Source: Pseudoxanthomonas sp.
Lineage (GTDB): Bacteria; Pseudomonadota; Gammaproteobacteria; Xanthomonadales; Xanthomonadaceae
NCBI GenBank assembly: GCA_026785795.1
Contig: JAJAZJ010000296.1
Coordinates: 1 to 7,004 of the forward strand
DNA: 7,004 nt
Reading direction: 5' to 3'
Position numbers and translations under genes: made by a program. Shown here in pieces: positions 1 to 6,014 of the stretch. Under the pieces are notes generated by a model. It searched no databases. It was not told where the DNA came from and was given only the letters and a program-made list of their open reading frames with translations. Positions within the stretch are counted from its first letter, which is position 1. The number at the start of each line of letters is the position of its first letter.

Positions 1-8
1 GGCCCACA

Positions 9-28
9 CCCCCCCCCCCCCCCCCCCC
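9..28. repeat. Homopolymeric C run at window edge
   Basis: Twenty consecutive C residues are followed within 20 bases by another C7 run. Nothing coding is visible in bases 1-50. The run lies at the extreme left of the window and next to a coding remnant with an apparent single-base frameshift, so a contig end or low-quality sequence is the simplest explanation. A slippage-prone phase-variable tract is possible, but nothing here supports it. Confidence 0.6.
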
Positions 29-50
29 TATACCGGCCCCCCCACCGCGG

Positions 51-224
51 CTGCCGTTCACCCTGGCCCGCACCGTGTGCGCTACGCTGGCTGCGTTCAC
101 CGCCATGCAGCTGGCAAGCGTGCACGGGGTGGACCAGGTGGGCTACACCCTGTCGGCCACTGCCGTGCTGACCCGCTCGCCCTGCTGTCCGTACCGCGCA
201 CGCCCCGTGGCGCGCATCGGGTAG
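51..224 (+). pseudogene. Remnant of a hydrophobic C-terminal coding sequence (copy A)
   Basis: Read from the CTG at 51, this gives 57 codons ending at TAG 222-224. The part around 84-166 reads TLAAFTAMQLASVHGVDQVG then YTLSATAVL, which looks like the last membrane segment of a permease, but I do not recognise the family. No start codon or upstream part is visible, because the window begins here. A one-base deletion relative to the second copy (2404-2565), near 172-176, moves the frame: the phrase LALLS-PR, readable in copy B, falls here in another frame (LALLSVPRTP). It could be a real gene's 3' end with a sequencing error near a contig edge, or a decayed fragment. The duplication is visible at nucleotide level: 81-113 and 2437-2469 differ at only 2 of 33 bases. 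Confidence 0.45.
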
Positions 225-274
225 AGTCGGGGCAGGCGCCATCTGGCGATGTGCGGCCCACCTTCCAATCGATT

Positions 275-285
275 CCGGAGTTTCC
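275..285 (+). promoter_or_regulatory. Ribosome binding site of the M17 peptidase
   Basis: CCGGAG at 275-280 lies five bases before the ATG at 286, which fixes that start. The same block with one extra T precedes the DUF885 gene (2648-2659). The leaders before the two sites also resemble each other: GGGTAG and ATCTGGCGA here against GGGTTTAG and ATCTGCCGA there. I see no convincing -35/-10 pair in 225-274. Confidence 0.65.
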
Positions 286-1995
286 ATGCGACGTGTTGCC
301 TTTGCCCGCTCCTTGCTGTGCGCTGCCGTGCTGGCCGCAATCGCCCTGCCTGCGTCTGCGCAGCGAACCCTTGGTTTCGATAGCTACGCAATGCCCCAGG
401 GGGGCACGGTCGCGGTCCTGGTGGGCGAGGGTGATGCTGCGATGGCAGCGGCGACGGCTGCGCTGGATGCAGGCACGCGCGACTCCATCAACCGCGCGAT
501 GGAATCGGCCCGATTCACCGGCAAGGCCGACAGCCAGTTGGACCTGCCCGGCCTGGGCGGCTTCGACCGCGTGCTGCTGGTAGGGCTGGGAGCGGGCGAC
601 GTTTCGCCGCGGGCGCTTCAGAATGCCGGCGGCCGCGTTGGCCAGTTCGCAGCCGGCAGTGCCGCCCCGCGCATCGACGTGCTCTGGAACGGCGAGGTCG
701 CCGACGGCGCGTCTCATTTGGCCCACGGTGCGGCAATGGGCCAATACCGTTTCGGAAAGTATCGCACCGTCATCGAAGGGCCGGCCACCGGCCAGGGTGA
801 GCTGGTCATCCGCACGCGCGCCGGCGGCGCAGCTGGCGCCGACTATCGTGCGCAGTGGCAGCCGGTGTCCAATGCGGTGCATTTCGCCCGCGACTTGGTC
901 ACCGAGCCCGCCAACGTGATCTGGCCCCAGACCTTCGTGGACCGCACCCGCGAGGCGTTTGCTTCGGTGCCCGGCGTCACCATCGAGGTGCTGGACGTAC
1001 CGGCGATGGAACGTCTTGGCATGGGCGGCATGCTTTCGGTAGGCCAGGGCAGCGCGCGTCCGCCGCGCCTGCTGGTGGTGCGCTACCAGGGCGGCCGCGC
1101 AGGCGATGCGCCCATCGCCCTGGTTGGCAAGGGCATCACCTTCGATAGTGGCGGCATCTCCCTCAAGGACCGAGACGGCATGTGGCGCATGAAGTACGAC
1201 ATGAGTGGCGCGGCGGCCGTCACCGGCGCCGTACTCGCCTTGGCCGGCCGCCAGGCGCCGGTGAACGCCGTGGCCATTGCCGCGCTCGCCGAAAACATGC
1301 CCTCGGGTACCGCGACCCGTCCAGGCGACGTGGTGCGCACGATGTCCGGCAAGACCTTCGAGGTGATAAGCACCGACGCGGAGGGCCGCATGGTGCTGAG
1401 CGACGCGATCTGGTACGCGCAGGATCGGTTCAAGCCCAGGCTGGTCATTGACGTGGCCACCCTGACAGGTTCGATCGTCACCGCGCTGGGCGACGAATAC
1501 GCGGGGCTGTTCACCCGCGACGACGCGCTGGCCGCGCAGATGGAATCGTCCGGGCGTGCTGCGGGTGAGGAAGTCTGGCGCATGCCGCTGCACCCGTCCT
1601 ATGCACATGACCTGCGCTCGCCAATCGCCGACCTGCGCAACACCGGGGTGAGTGGTGCCGGTGCCGGCCTGGGCGCGCATTTCATCGGTGAGTGGGTGCT
1701 GCCAGGTATGCAGTGGGCGCACCTGGACATCGCCGGCATGGCCTGGCGCGAGAGCGAAGGCACGGCCACGTCGCCGGCCGGCGCCACGGGCTTCGGCGTG
1801 CGCCTGCTGGACCAATGGGTGCGCGACCACTACGAATGCCGGACGCCCGGGTTTTGGGGCGCCAGGTCGTTGCGGAGATCAGCCCGGTGCGTCGCGCAGC
1901 CGGTGCCAGCCTGCGGCGGCCACCGGCAATGGCGTACCTTGCGCCCGCCCGGGAAGGTCGCGTGCGGGATGCGCGCGAACGCGCCCCGGCGTTGA
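286..1995 (+). CDS. Exported M17 family leucyl aminopeptidase with aberrant C-terminal tail
   Basis: This is a metallo-aminopeptidase that removes N-terminal residues from peptides using two metal ions. Residues 1-25 form a Sec signal peptide: RR near the start, a hydrophobic core, then ASA before Q26. The N-terminal M17 domain spans roughly 27-200 and the catalytic domain roughly 205-515. In the catalytic domain GKGITFDSGG begins at G281. K282, D287, K294, D305, D364, E366 and R368 have the same spacing as E. coli PepA K270, D275, K282, D293, D352, E354 and R356, so the site looks intact. The start is set by CCGGAG five bases upstream. Conserved sequence ends at LLDQWVRDHYE (E517, base 1836), where members of this family normally stop. 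Here TGC follows, and about 52 Arg/Pro/Cys-rich residues continue to TGA 1993-1995. This tail is the antisense reading of a puuB remnant. Loss of a native stop (for example TGA to TGC) is my inference. Export suggests a periplasmic or outer role, unlike cytoplasmic PepA. Confidence 0.9.
   Translation: MRRVAFARSLLCAAVLAAIALPASAQRTLGFDSYAMPQGGTVAVLVGEGDAAMAAATAALDAGTRDSINRAMESARFTGKADSQLDLPGLGGFDRVLLVGLGAGDVSPRALQNAGGRVGQFAAGSAAPRIDVLWNGEVADGASHLAHGAAMGQYRFGKYRTVIEGPATGQGELVIRTRAGGAAGADYRAQWQPVSNAVHFARDLVTEPANVIWPQTFVDRTREAFASVPGVTIEVLDVPAMERLGMGGMLSVGQGSARPPRLLVVRYQGGRAGDAPIALVGKGITFDSGGISLKDRDGMWRMKYDMSGAAAVTGAVLALAGRQAPVNAVAIAALAENMPSGTATRPGDVVRTMSGKTFEVISTDAEGRMVLSDAIWYAQDRFKPRLVIDVATLTGSIVTALGDEYAGLFTRDDALAAQMESSGRAAGEEVWRMPLHPSYAHDLRSPIADLRNTGVSGAGAGLGAHFIGEWVLPGMQWAHLDIAGMAWRESEGTATSPAGATGFGVRLLDQWVRDHYECRTPGFWGARSLRRSARCVAQPVPACGGHRQWRTLRPPGKVACGMRANAPRR
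1879..1994 (-). pseudogene. Decayed 3' end of a second puuB-like oxidoreductase gene
   Basis: The minus strand encodes two stretches that match the C-terminus of the intact PuuB at 4560-5843 but lie in different frames. QRRGAFARIPHATFPGG (about 1994-1944) aligns with ERLDLFARIPHRPFPGG. RAQGTPLPVAAAGWHRLRDA (about 1947-1888) aligns with RALRTPMLVAAMAWFKLRDA and is followed by PG and a stop. The TGA complement at 1879-1881 sits exactly where PuuB's stop sits (4560-4562). The frame change falls near 1944-1957, so at least one indel has occurred. No N-terminal oxidoreductase sequence (FAD GxGxxG) is present in the window on this side: upstream of about 1995 the similarity fades before the palindrome array. 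It is a non-functional remnant convergent with the M17 gene, mirroring the live puuB that is convergent with the DUF885 gene. Confidence 0.75.
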
Positions 1996-2048
1996 TGAAA
2001 GCGACCTGGATCAACCTGGAGAGCTGACTCATTCAACCTCTCTCCTGC

Positions 2049-2116
2049 GTAGGAGCGACCTAAGTCGCGATGGGGCATCCCCGGTAGTGCTTCATCGCGA
2101 CTTGCGTGGCTCCTAC
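2049..2116. repeat. REPIN-like palindrome, copy 1
   Basis: GTAGGAGCGACC opens the element and GGCTCCTAC closes it. AAGTCGCGAT pairs with ATCGCGACTT, giving a long hairpin with about 23-base arms. The loop contains its own GGGG-CAT-CCCC. Each arm also carries a short internal palindrome (GCGAC / GTCGC), as expected for two REP sequences in inverted orientation. Confidence 0.8.
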
Positions 2117-2191
2117 GAGCTGTTGTTGAACCTTTCCGGCATTTTGGTCGCTTCGCTGGCGGTGTTCACCGCGCTCACTTTTACCTCCCGC

Positions 2192-2259
2192 GTAAGAGCG
2201 ACGTAAGTCGCGATGGGGTTTTCCCGGTAATCCTGCATCGCGACTTACGTCGCTCCTAC
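2192..2259. repeat. REPIN-like palindrome, copy 2
   Basis: It has the same 68-bp length and layout as copy 1. It opens GTAAGAGCGACG, with A replacing G at the fourth base, and closes CGTCGCTCCTAC. The inner part ACGTAAGTCGCGAT pairs perfectly with ATCGCGACTTACGT, so apart from the A/C mismatch near the tip of the arms this copy is the most symmetrical. Confidence 0.8.
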
Positions 2260-2335
2260 GGGGCCGTTGTTCATCCTTTCCGGCGTCCTGGGCGCTTCGC
2301 TGGCGGTGTTCACCGCGATCACTTTTACCTCCCGC

Positions 2336-2403
2336 GTAGGAGCGACACAAGTCGCGATGGGGTTTTCCCGATAGTGCTGCATCGCGACTTGCGTCGCTCC
2401 TAC
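2336..2403. repeat. REPIN-like palindrome, copy 3
   Basis: It opens GTAGGAGCGACACAAG and closes CTTGCGTCGCTCCTAC, with one mismatch inside the arms. Its loop, ATGGGGTTTTCCCG, is shared with copy 2, so copies 2 and 3 are closer to each other than to copy 1. Confidence 0.8.
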
Positions 2404-2565
2404 GGGGCTGTTGTTGAACCTTTCGGCATCCTCGGCGCTTCGCTGGCTGTGTTCACCGCCATGCAGCTGCCGGCCGTGGACTGCGCGGGCCACGCGGGCA
2501 GGTACCTGTCGGCAGCGGCCGTGCCGGGCCTGCTCGCCCTGCTGTCCCTGCCGCGCATACATCCA
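2404..2565 (+). pseudogene. Remnant of a hydrophobic C-terminal coding sequence (copy B)
   Basis: This stretch directly follows palindrome copy 3. The frame covering 2437-2556 reads SLAVFTAMQLPAVDCAGHAG then RYLSAAAVPGLLALLSLPRI, the end of what looks like a membrane segment. It parallels copy A at 51-224 codon by codon, at roughly two thirds nucleotide identity over 114-167 and nearly complete identity over 81-113. It has no start, no upstream gene body and no stop in a sensible place: the frame runs on to 2931, overlapping the DUF885 gene out of frame. Copy B has a one-base deletion near 2421-2426 relative to the array spacers (CTTTCGG against CTTTCCGG). I call it a non-functional fragment. 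The parent family is not recognised. Confidence 0.45.
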
Positions 2566-2647
2566 CCCTGCGTGGGTTTAGGCGCGGCGGCTCCTCAATC
2601 TGCCGAATTCGGCTATGGTTCCCCTTCAATGTCCTATTTTTCGCGTG

Positions 2648-2659
2648 CCGGAGTTTTCC
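2648..2659 (+). promoter_or_regulatory. Ribosome binding site of the DUF885 gene
   Basis: CCGGAG at 2648-2653 lies six bases before ATG 2660 and decides this start over the in-frame ATG at 2615, which would add 15 residues ahead of the lipoprotein signal. A TATGGT at 2614-2619 could be a -10 element, but no good -35 is visible, so I do not call a promoter. Confidence 0.65.
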
Positions 2660-4486
2660 ATGACCCATCGATTGCTTGCCCTTGTCCTGCTGGCTGCACT
2701 TGCCGGCTGCGGCCCGAAGGCCGCGGACACCGCGGCGACCGCCGCGCCTGCCGCCACCGTCGCCAAGACCATGAGCACGGCATCGGCCGCGGAGCTGGAT
2801 GCCCTGTACGCCGAGTACTGGGAAGAGGCGCTGAAGCTCAACCCGATCCAGGCCACGTTTATTGGCGACAACCGCTACGACGACCAGCTGCCGAATTTCT
2901 ACTCCGCCGACTATCGCAAGTTGGAAGCTGAACTGAACCGCCGCTGGCTGGACCGCATGCAGGGCATCGACGTGAGCAAGATGGAAGGGCAGGCCCGTCT
3001 TTCCCACGACATCCTGGTGCGCACGCTGCAGGAGAGCATTGACGGTGAGGCGTTCCCGTCCTGGCAGCAGCCCATCAACCAGTTCTTCAGCGTGCCGAAC
3101 TACATCGTGATGCTGGGCTCGGGCGCCAGCGCGCAGCCGTTCAAGACAGTGAAGGACTACGACAACTGGCTGGCGCGCGCCGGGCAGGTGCCGGCGCTGT
3201 TCGAACAGGCCATCGCCAACATGCGCGAAGGCGTGCAGGCGGGCGTGGTCCAGCCCAGGGTACTCATCGAGAAAGTGCTGCCGCAGCTGGACGGCGTGGT
3301 CTCCGATGACCCGGAGAAGACCCCGTTCTGGGGCCCCATCGCCAAGCTGCCCGCGGACTTCTCCAAGGCCGACAAGACCCGCCTTACCGAGGCCTACCGC
3401 GGCATGATCAGTCAGCAGCTGGTGCCCGCCTACCGTGGCCTGCGCACTTACCTGGCCGATGAGTACGTACCGGCGGCGCGTGAGACCCACGGCATCGGCG
3501 CCCTGCCCAATGGCGCCGACTGGTATGCCTACCTGGCCAAGTCCAGCACCACCACCAGCCTCACTCCGGCCGAGATCCACCAGATCGGGCTTGATGAAGT
3601 GGCCAGGATCCGACTGCAGCTTGAGGAACTGAAACAGGAAGTGCGCTTCGAGGGCGACCTGCAGGCGTTCTTCAAGTACATGAGCACGGATCCCAAGTTC
3701 ACCTTCAAGAGCGAGGACGCCATCCTCAAGGACTACCGTGACCTTGAGGCCAGGATCAACCAGAAGGTGCCGGAGCTGTTTTCGCTGATGCCCAAGGCTG
3801 AGTTCGAGATCCGCCCGGTGGAAGCGTTTCGCGCCGCCTCCGAGGCGGCCGGTTCCTACATGAGCCCCAGCCAGGATGGAACGCGGCCGGGCATCTTCTA
3901 CCTCAATACCTATGACCTGCCGGCGCGCAAGAGCTGGGCCCGCGACAGCCTTTACCTGCACGAAGCGATTCCCGGCCACCACTTCCAGATCGCCCTGCAG
4001 CAGGAGCTGGAAGGCGTGCCCGCGTTCCGTCGTTTCGGCGGCCAGAACGCCTACATCGAAGGCTGGGGCCTGTACGCCGAATCGCTGGGCAAGGAACTCG
4101 GCGTCTATGCCGACCCTTACCAGCGTTTTGGCCAGCTGAGCGCTGAAATCTGGCGCGCGATCCGCCTGGTGGTGGACACCGGTCTGCACAGCAAGGGCTG
4201 GACCCGCGAGCAGGTGCTGGAATACATGCAGGAAAACAGTGGCTTGAGCGAGACTGACGCCGTCGCCGAGGCCGAGCGCTATATGGCCATCCCCGGCCAG
4301 GCGCTGGCCTATAAGATCGGCCAGCTCAAGATCACCGAGCTGCGCAGCAAGGCCCAGCGGGAGCTGGGCGACAGGTTCGACATCCGCGAGTTCCACGCCC
4401 AGGTGCTGGGTGACGGTTCATTGCCGCTGGACGTGCTGGAGGCGAAGATTGAGCGCTGGATTGCGCAGCGCAAGTCGGCCGGCTGA
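2660..4486 (+). CDS. DUF885 family lipoprotein, putative zinc peptidase
   Basis: The protein has 608 residues from ATG 2660. Residues 1-17 form a lipoprotein signal with lipobox LAGC, and C17 is the expected lipidated residue. Position +2 is Gly rather than Asp, so by the E. coli rule it would go to the outer membrane. A low-complexity Ala/Thr linker spans about residues 20-40, followed by a helical DUF885 domain to the C-terminus. The family hallmark is present: HEAIPGHH at 434-441, then EGWGLYAE at 467-474. In this family the His and Glu residues of these motifs are the likely zinc ligands and catalytic base, giving a probable metallopeptidase, though the substrate is not known. The length is normal for family members and no frameshift is seen. 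It stands alone on the plus strand and is convergent with puuB, with a shared terminator between them. It could in principle have lost activity, but every motif residue is intact. Confidence 0.88.
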   Translation: MTHRLLALVLLAALAGCGPKAADTAATAAPAATVAKTMSTASAAELDALYAEYWEEALKLNPIQATFIGDNRYDDQLPNFYSADYRKLEAELNRRWLDRMQGIDVSKMEGQARLSHDILVRTLQESIDGEAFPSWQQPINQFFSVPNYIVMLGSGASAQPFKTVKDYDNWLARAGQVPALFEQAIANMREGVQAGVVQPRVLIEKVLPQLDGVVSDDPEKTPFWGPIAKLPADFSKADKTRLTEAYRGMISQQLVPAYRGLRTYLADEYVPAARETHGIGALPNGADWYAYLAKSSTTTSLTPAEIHQIGLDEVARIRLQLEELKQEVRFEGDLQAFFKYMSTDPKFTFKSEDAILKDYRDLEARINQKVPELFSLMPKAEFEIRPVEAFRAASEAAGSYMSPSQDGTRPGIFYLNTYDLPARKSWARDSLYLHEAIPGHHFQIALQQELEGVPAFRRFGGQNAYIEGWGLYAESLGKELGVYADPYQRFGQLSAEIWRAIRLVVDTGLHSKGWTREQVLEYMQENSGLSETDAVAEAERYMAIPGQALAYKIGQLKITELRSKAQRELGDRFDIREFHAQVLGDGSLPLDVLEAKIERWIAQRKSAG

Positions 4487-4508
4487 GGCTTTCGGTACGC
4501 GGGAAAGG

Positions 4509-4535
4509 AAAAGGGCAGCCGTGGCTGCCCTTTTT
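4509..4535. terminator. Bidirectional rho-independent terminator between DUF885 gene and puuB
   Basis: The stem GGGCAGC (4513-4519) and GCTGCCC (4524-4530) encloses a CGTG loop, with A4 on the left and T5 on the right. On the plus strand it ends the DUF885 transcript 23 bases after its stop. On the minus strand it gives GGGCAGC...GCTGCCC followed by TTTT, 25 bases after the puuB stop. Confidence 0.85.
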
Positions 4536-4559
4536 CATGATGCTTGGGGAAGCGCCGTG

Positions 4560-5843
4560 TCACCACAGCGCATCACGCAGCTTGAACCAGGCCATGGCGG
4601 CGACCAGCATCGGCGTGCGCAGGGCGCGGCCGCCGGGGAAGGGGCGGTGCGGGATGCGGGCGAACAGGTCCAGACGTTCGGACTGGCCGCGGATGGCTTC
4701 GGAGATCAGCTTGCCCGCCAGGCCCGTGGCGATCACACCGTGTCCGGAAAAGCCCTGCGCGAAGTAGACGTTTGGCGTCAGCCTGCCGAAATGCGGCGCG
4801 CGGTTCAGCGAGATGTCGATGTAGCCACCCCATACGTACTCTATTTCCACATCGGCCAATTGCGGGAACACCTGGCGCATGCGCCGGGCCATGCCGCCGC
4901 GCAGGTCGGGAGGCGCGAGCCTGGAATAACTGGCGCGGCCGCCGAACAGCAGGCGGTGGTCGCGGCTGCGGCGGAAATAGTCCAGCGCCCAGTTGGTATC
5001 AGCCACGGCCATGTCGTTGCGGATCAGCGCCTGCGCGCGTTCCTCGCCCAGTGGCACCGTCGCCCCGATGTAGGTGCCAACCGGCATGATCTTCGCGTCC
5101 AGCTCCGGCGCGATGCCGTGCACCAGCGCGTTGCCGGCCAGGACCGCGAAATCACAGTGCACTTCCCCCTGCGCCGTCCTGAACACCGGTTTGTCGCCGC
5201 GGACCAGCGCAGTCGCTTTTGAGTGCTCGAAGATTCTCACCCCCGCAGCGAGTGCCGCGCGGGCCAGGCCCAGCGCGTATTCAAGCGGGTGCAGGTGACC
5301 GCTGTGCGGGTCGTACAGCGCGCCCAGGTAGCGGTCGCTGGCGAGCTGTTCACGCAGCTGTTCGCGGCTCCACCACTGCACGGGATAGTCGTAGCGGGTG
5401 TTGGCGTCTTCCACCATGGCCAGCAGCTCGCGCTGCTGGCGTGGCTTGATCGGCACCGAGGCGTGGCCGTCGCGCCAGTCGCAGGCAATGCCGTGCTTGC
5501 GGATGCGCGCCTGCAGCCACTGCAGGCCTTCGCGGGACAGGTCGAACATCCTGCGCGCGTCGTCAAAGCCAACCAGTGATTCCAGCGCGGTTTCCCCACA
5601 GCCGAAACCGACAATCGCCTGGCCGCCGTTGCGGCCGGAGGCGCCCCAGCCTATACGCTCCGCTTCCAGCACCACCACCCGGTAGCCGGCTTCAGCCAGC
5701 TCGAGCGCCGCGGAGAGACCGGTGTAGCCCGCACCCAGGATGCAGACATCGGCATCGACGCGGCCCTGCAGGACAGGTTGCTCGGCCAGGTGCGTTGCAC
5801 TTGCGGCATACCAGCTGGGTGGATAGGTGTTTTGAGCATTCAT
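4560..5843 (-). CDS. puuB: Gamma-glutamylputrescine oxidoreductase (FAD-dependent)
   Basis: The enzyme oxidises gamma-glutamylputrescine to gamma-glutamyl-gamma-aminobutyraldehyde, releasing ammonia and hydrogen peroxide. This is step two of the Puu putrescine route and takes place in the cytoplasm. With ATG at 5841-5843 the protein has 427 residues, close to the 426 I recall for E. coli PuuB. The FAD dinucleotide motif GAGYTG is at 37-42, the ribose-binding E60 ends the second strand (VVVLEAE), and GASGRNGGQ is at 67-75. The C-terminal FAD lobe has FAQGFSGHGV, and the tail FARIPHRPFPGGRALR matches the PuuB ending. The start follows from the N-terminal SWYAAS, aligning with SYYAAS in E. coli. 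The frame is open further upstream, but that part lies in the palindrome at 5871-6004. No strong Shine-Dalgarno is seen before this ATG. It lies 171 bases after puuA on the same strand, so co-transcription is likely. Other DadA-type amine oxidases are the alternative. Confidence 0.9.
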   Translation of the reverse strand: MNAQNTYPPSWYAASATHLAEQPVLQGRVDADVCILGAGYTGLSAALELAEAGYRVVVLEAERIGWGASGRNGGQAIVGFGCGETALESLVGFDDARRMFDLSREGLQWLQARIRKHGIACDWRDGHASVPIKPRQQRELLAMVEDANTRYDYPVQWWSREQLREQLASDRYLGALYDPHSGHLHPLEYALGLARAALAAGVRIFEHSKATALVRGDKPVFRTAQGEVHCDFAVLAGNALVHGIAPELDAKIMPVGTYIGATVPLGEERAQALIRNDMAVADTNWALDYFRRSRDHRLLFGGRASYSRLAPPDLRGGMARRMRQVFPQLADVEIEYVWGGYIDISLNRAPHFGRLTPNVYFAQGFSGHGVIATGLAGKLISEAIRGQSERLDLFARIPHRPFPGGRALRTPMLVAAMAWFKLRDALW

Positions 5844-5870
5844 GGGGTCGTTCGCGAGACAGTCGTCAAT

Positions 5871-6004
5871 CCTTGTCCCCTCGGGAGAAGGTGCCCGCAA
5901 GGCGGACGAGGGCGTGAGTTTTTAGCGGAAGGGAGGTCTGCCTGAACTGGAATTCTGCTGCCCTCATCCGGCGCTGCGCGCCACCTTCTCCCGGCGGGAG
6001 AAGG
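5871..6004. repeat. 134-bp palindromic intergenic element between puuA and puuB
   Basis: The outer arms 5871-5913 and 5960-6004 are inverted copies: the first 22 bases match with three mismatches, and the rest aligns with two small gaps. The central spacer, 5914-5959, is unrelated. Each end is itself a hairpin. CCTTCTCCC (5984-5992), GGC and GGGAGAAGG (5996-6004) pair perfectly. CCTTGTCCC (5871-5879), CTC and GGGAGAAGG (5883-5891) pair with one mismatch. Elements with GGGAGAAGG ends are common between genes in Xanthomonadaceae. In the puuA-puuB transcript it would form a strong stem, which might dampen or stabilise puuB mRNA (inference). Confidence 0.8.
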
Positions 6005-6014
6005 GAAGGCCACG

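Larger units (their letters stand above)
2049..2403. repeat. Tandem array of three REPIN-like palindromes with conserved spacers
   Basis: Three 68-bp palindromes start at 2049, 2192 and 2336, a period of 143 then 144 bp. They are separated by related 75- and 76-bp spacers (2117-2191, 2260-2335). The spacers end in the same ACTTTTACCTCCCGC and share the block around 2149-2172 / 2293-2316. A third, longer spacer-like segment (2404 onward) starts alike and then continues into the remnant at 2436-2565. The unit that repeats is therefore palindrome plus spacer, which implies tandem duplication rather than three independent insertions. No ORF here is credible. Translations of both strands are repeats of HRDLRRSY-like peptide, the usual spurious product of such elements. 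Confidence 0.85.

Noticed and set aside
97..1830. 577-residue open frame on the minus strand opposite the M17 gene
   Set aside because: It is an exact antisense shadow of a gene with all M17 catalytic residues. The composition (Ala, Gly, Arg, His rich, no recognisable motif) is typical of high-GC reverse frames.
1844..1861. Terminator after the M17 gene (CGCCC, loop GGGTTTTG, GGGCG)
   Set aside because: The stem is only five pairs with no following T run. At most it is a decayed terminator, comparable in position to the good one at 4509-4535.
2049..2403. CRISPR array
   Set aside because: Repeats of 68 bp are long inverted palindromes, the spacers are homologous to each other rather than unique, and no cas genes are present.
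2060..2562. Overlapping minus-strand frames across the palindrome array encoding HRDLRRSYA-like repeats
   Set aside because: The repeated peptide is just the translation of the tandem DNA repeat. There is no ribosome binding site and no non-repetitive domain.
2374..2931. Plus-strand 185-residue frame starting in palindrome copy 3
   Set aside because: It begins inside a repeat, passes through the remnant, then overlaps the DUF885 start out of frame. Only the 2404-2565 part is meaningful, and it is reported as a remnant.
2453..4396. 647-residue open frame on the minus strand opposite the DUF885 gene
   Set aside because: It is an antisense shadow produced by high GC at third codon positions. 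It lacks recognisable domains, whereas the plus strand carries a lipobox, HEAIPGHH and EGWGLYAE.
5844..5900. N-terminal extension of PuuB by 19 residues from a TTG at 5898-5900
   Set aside because: The extension encodes part of the palindromic element, and family alignment places the N-terminus at the ATG 5841-5843.
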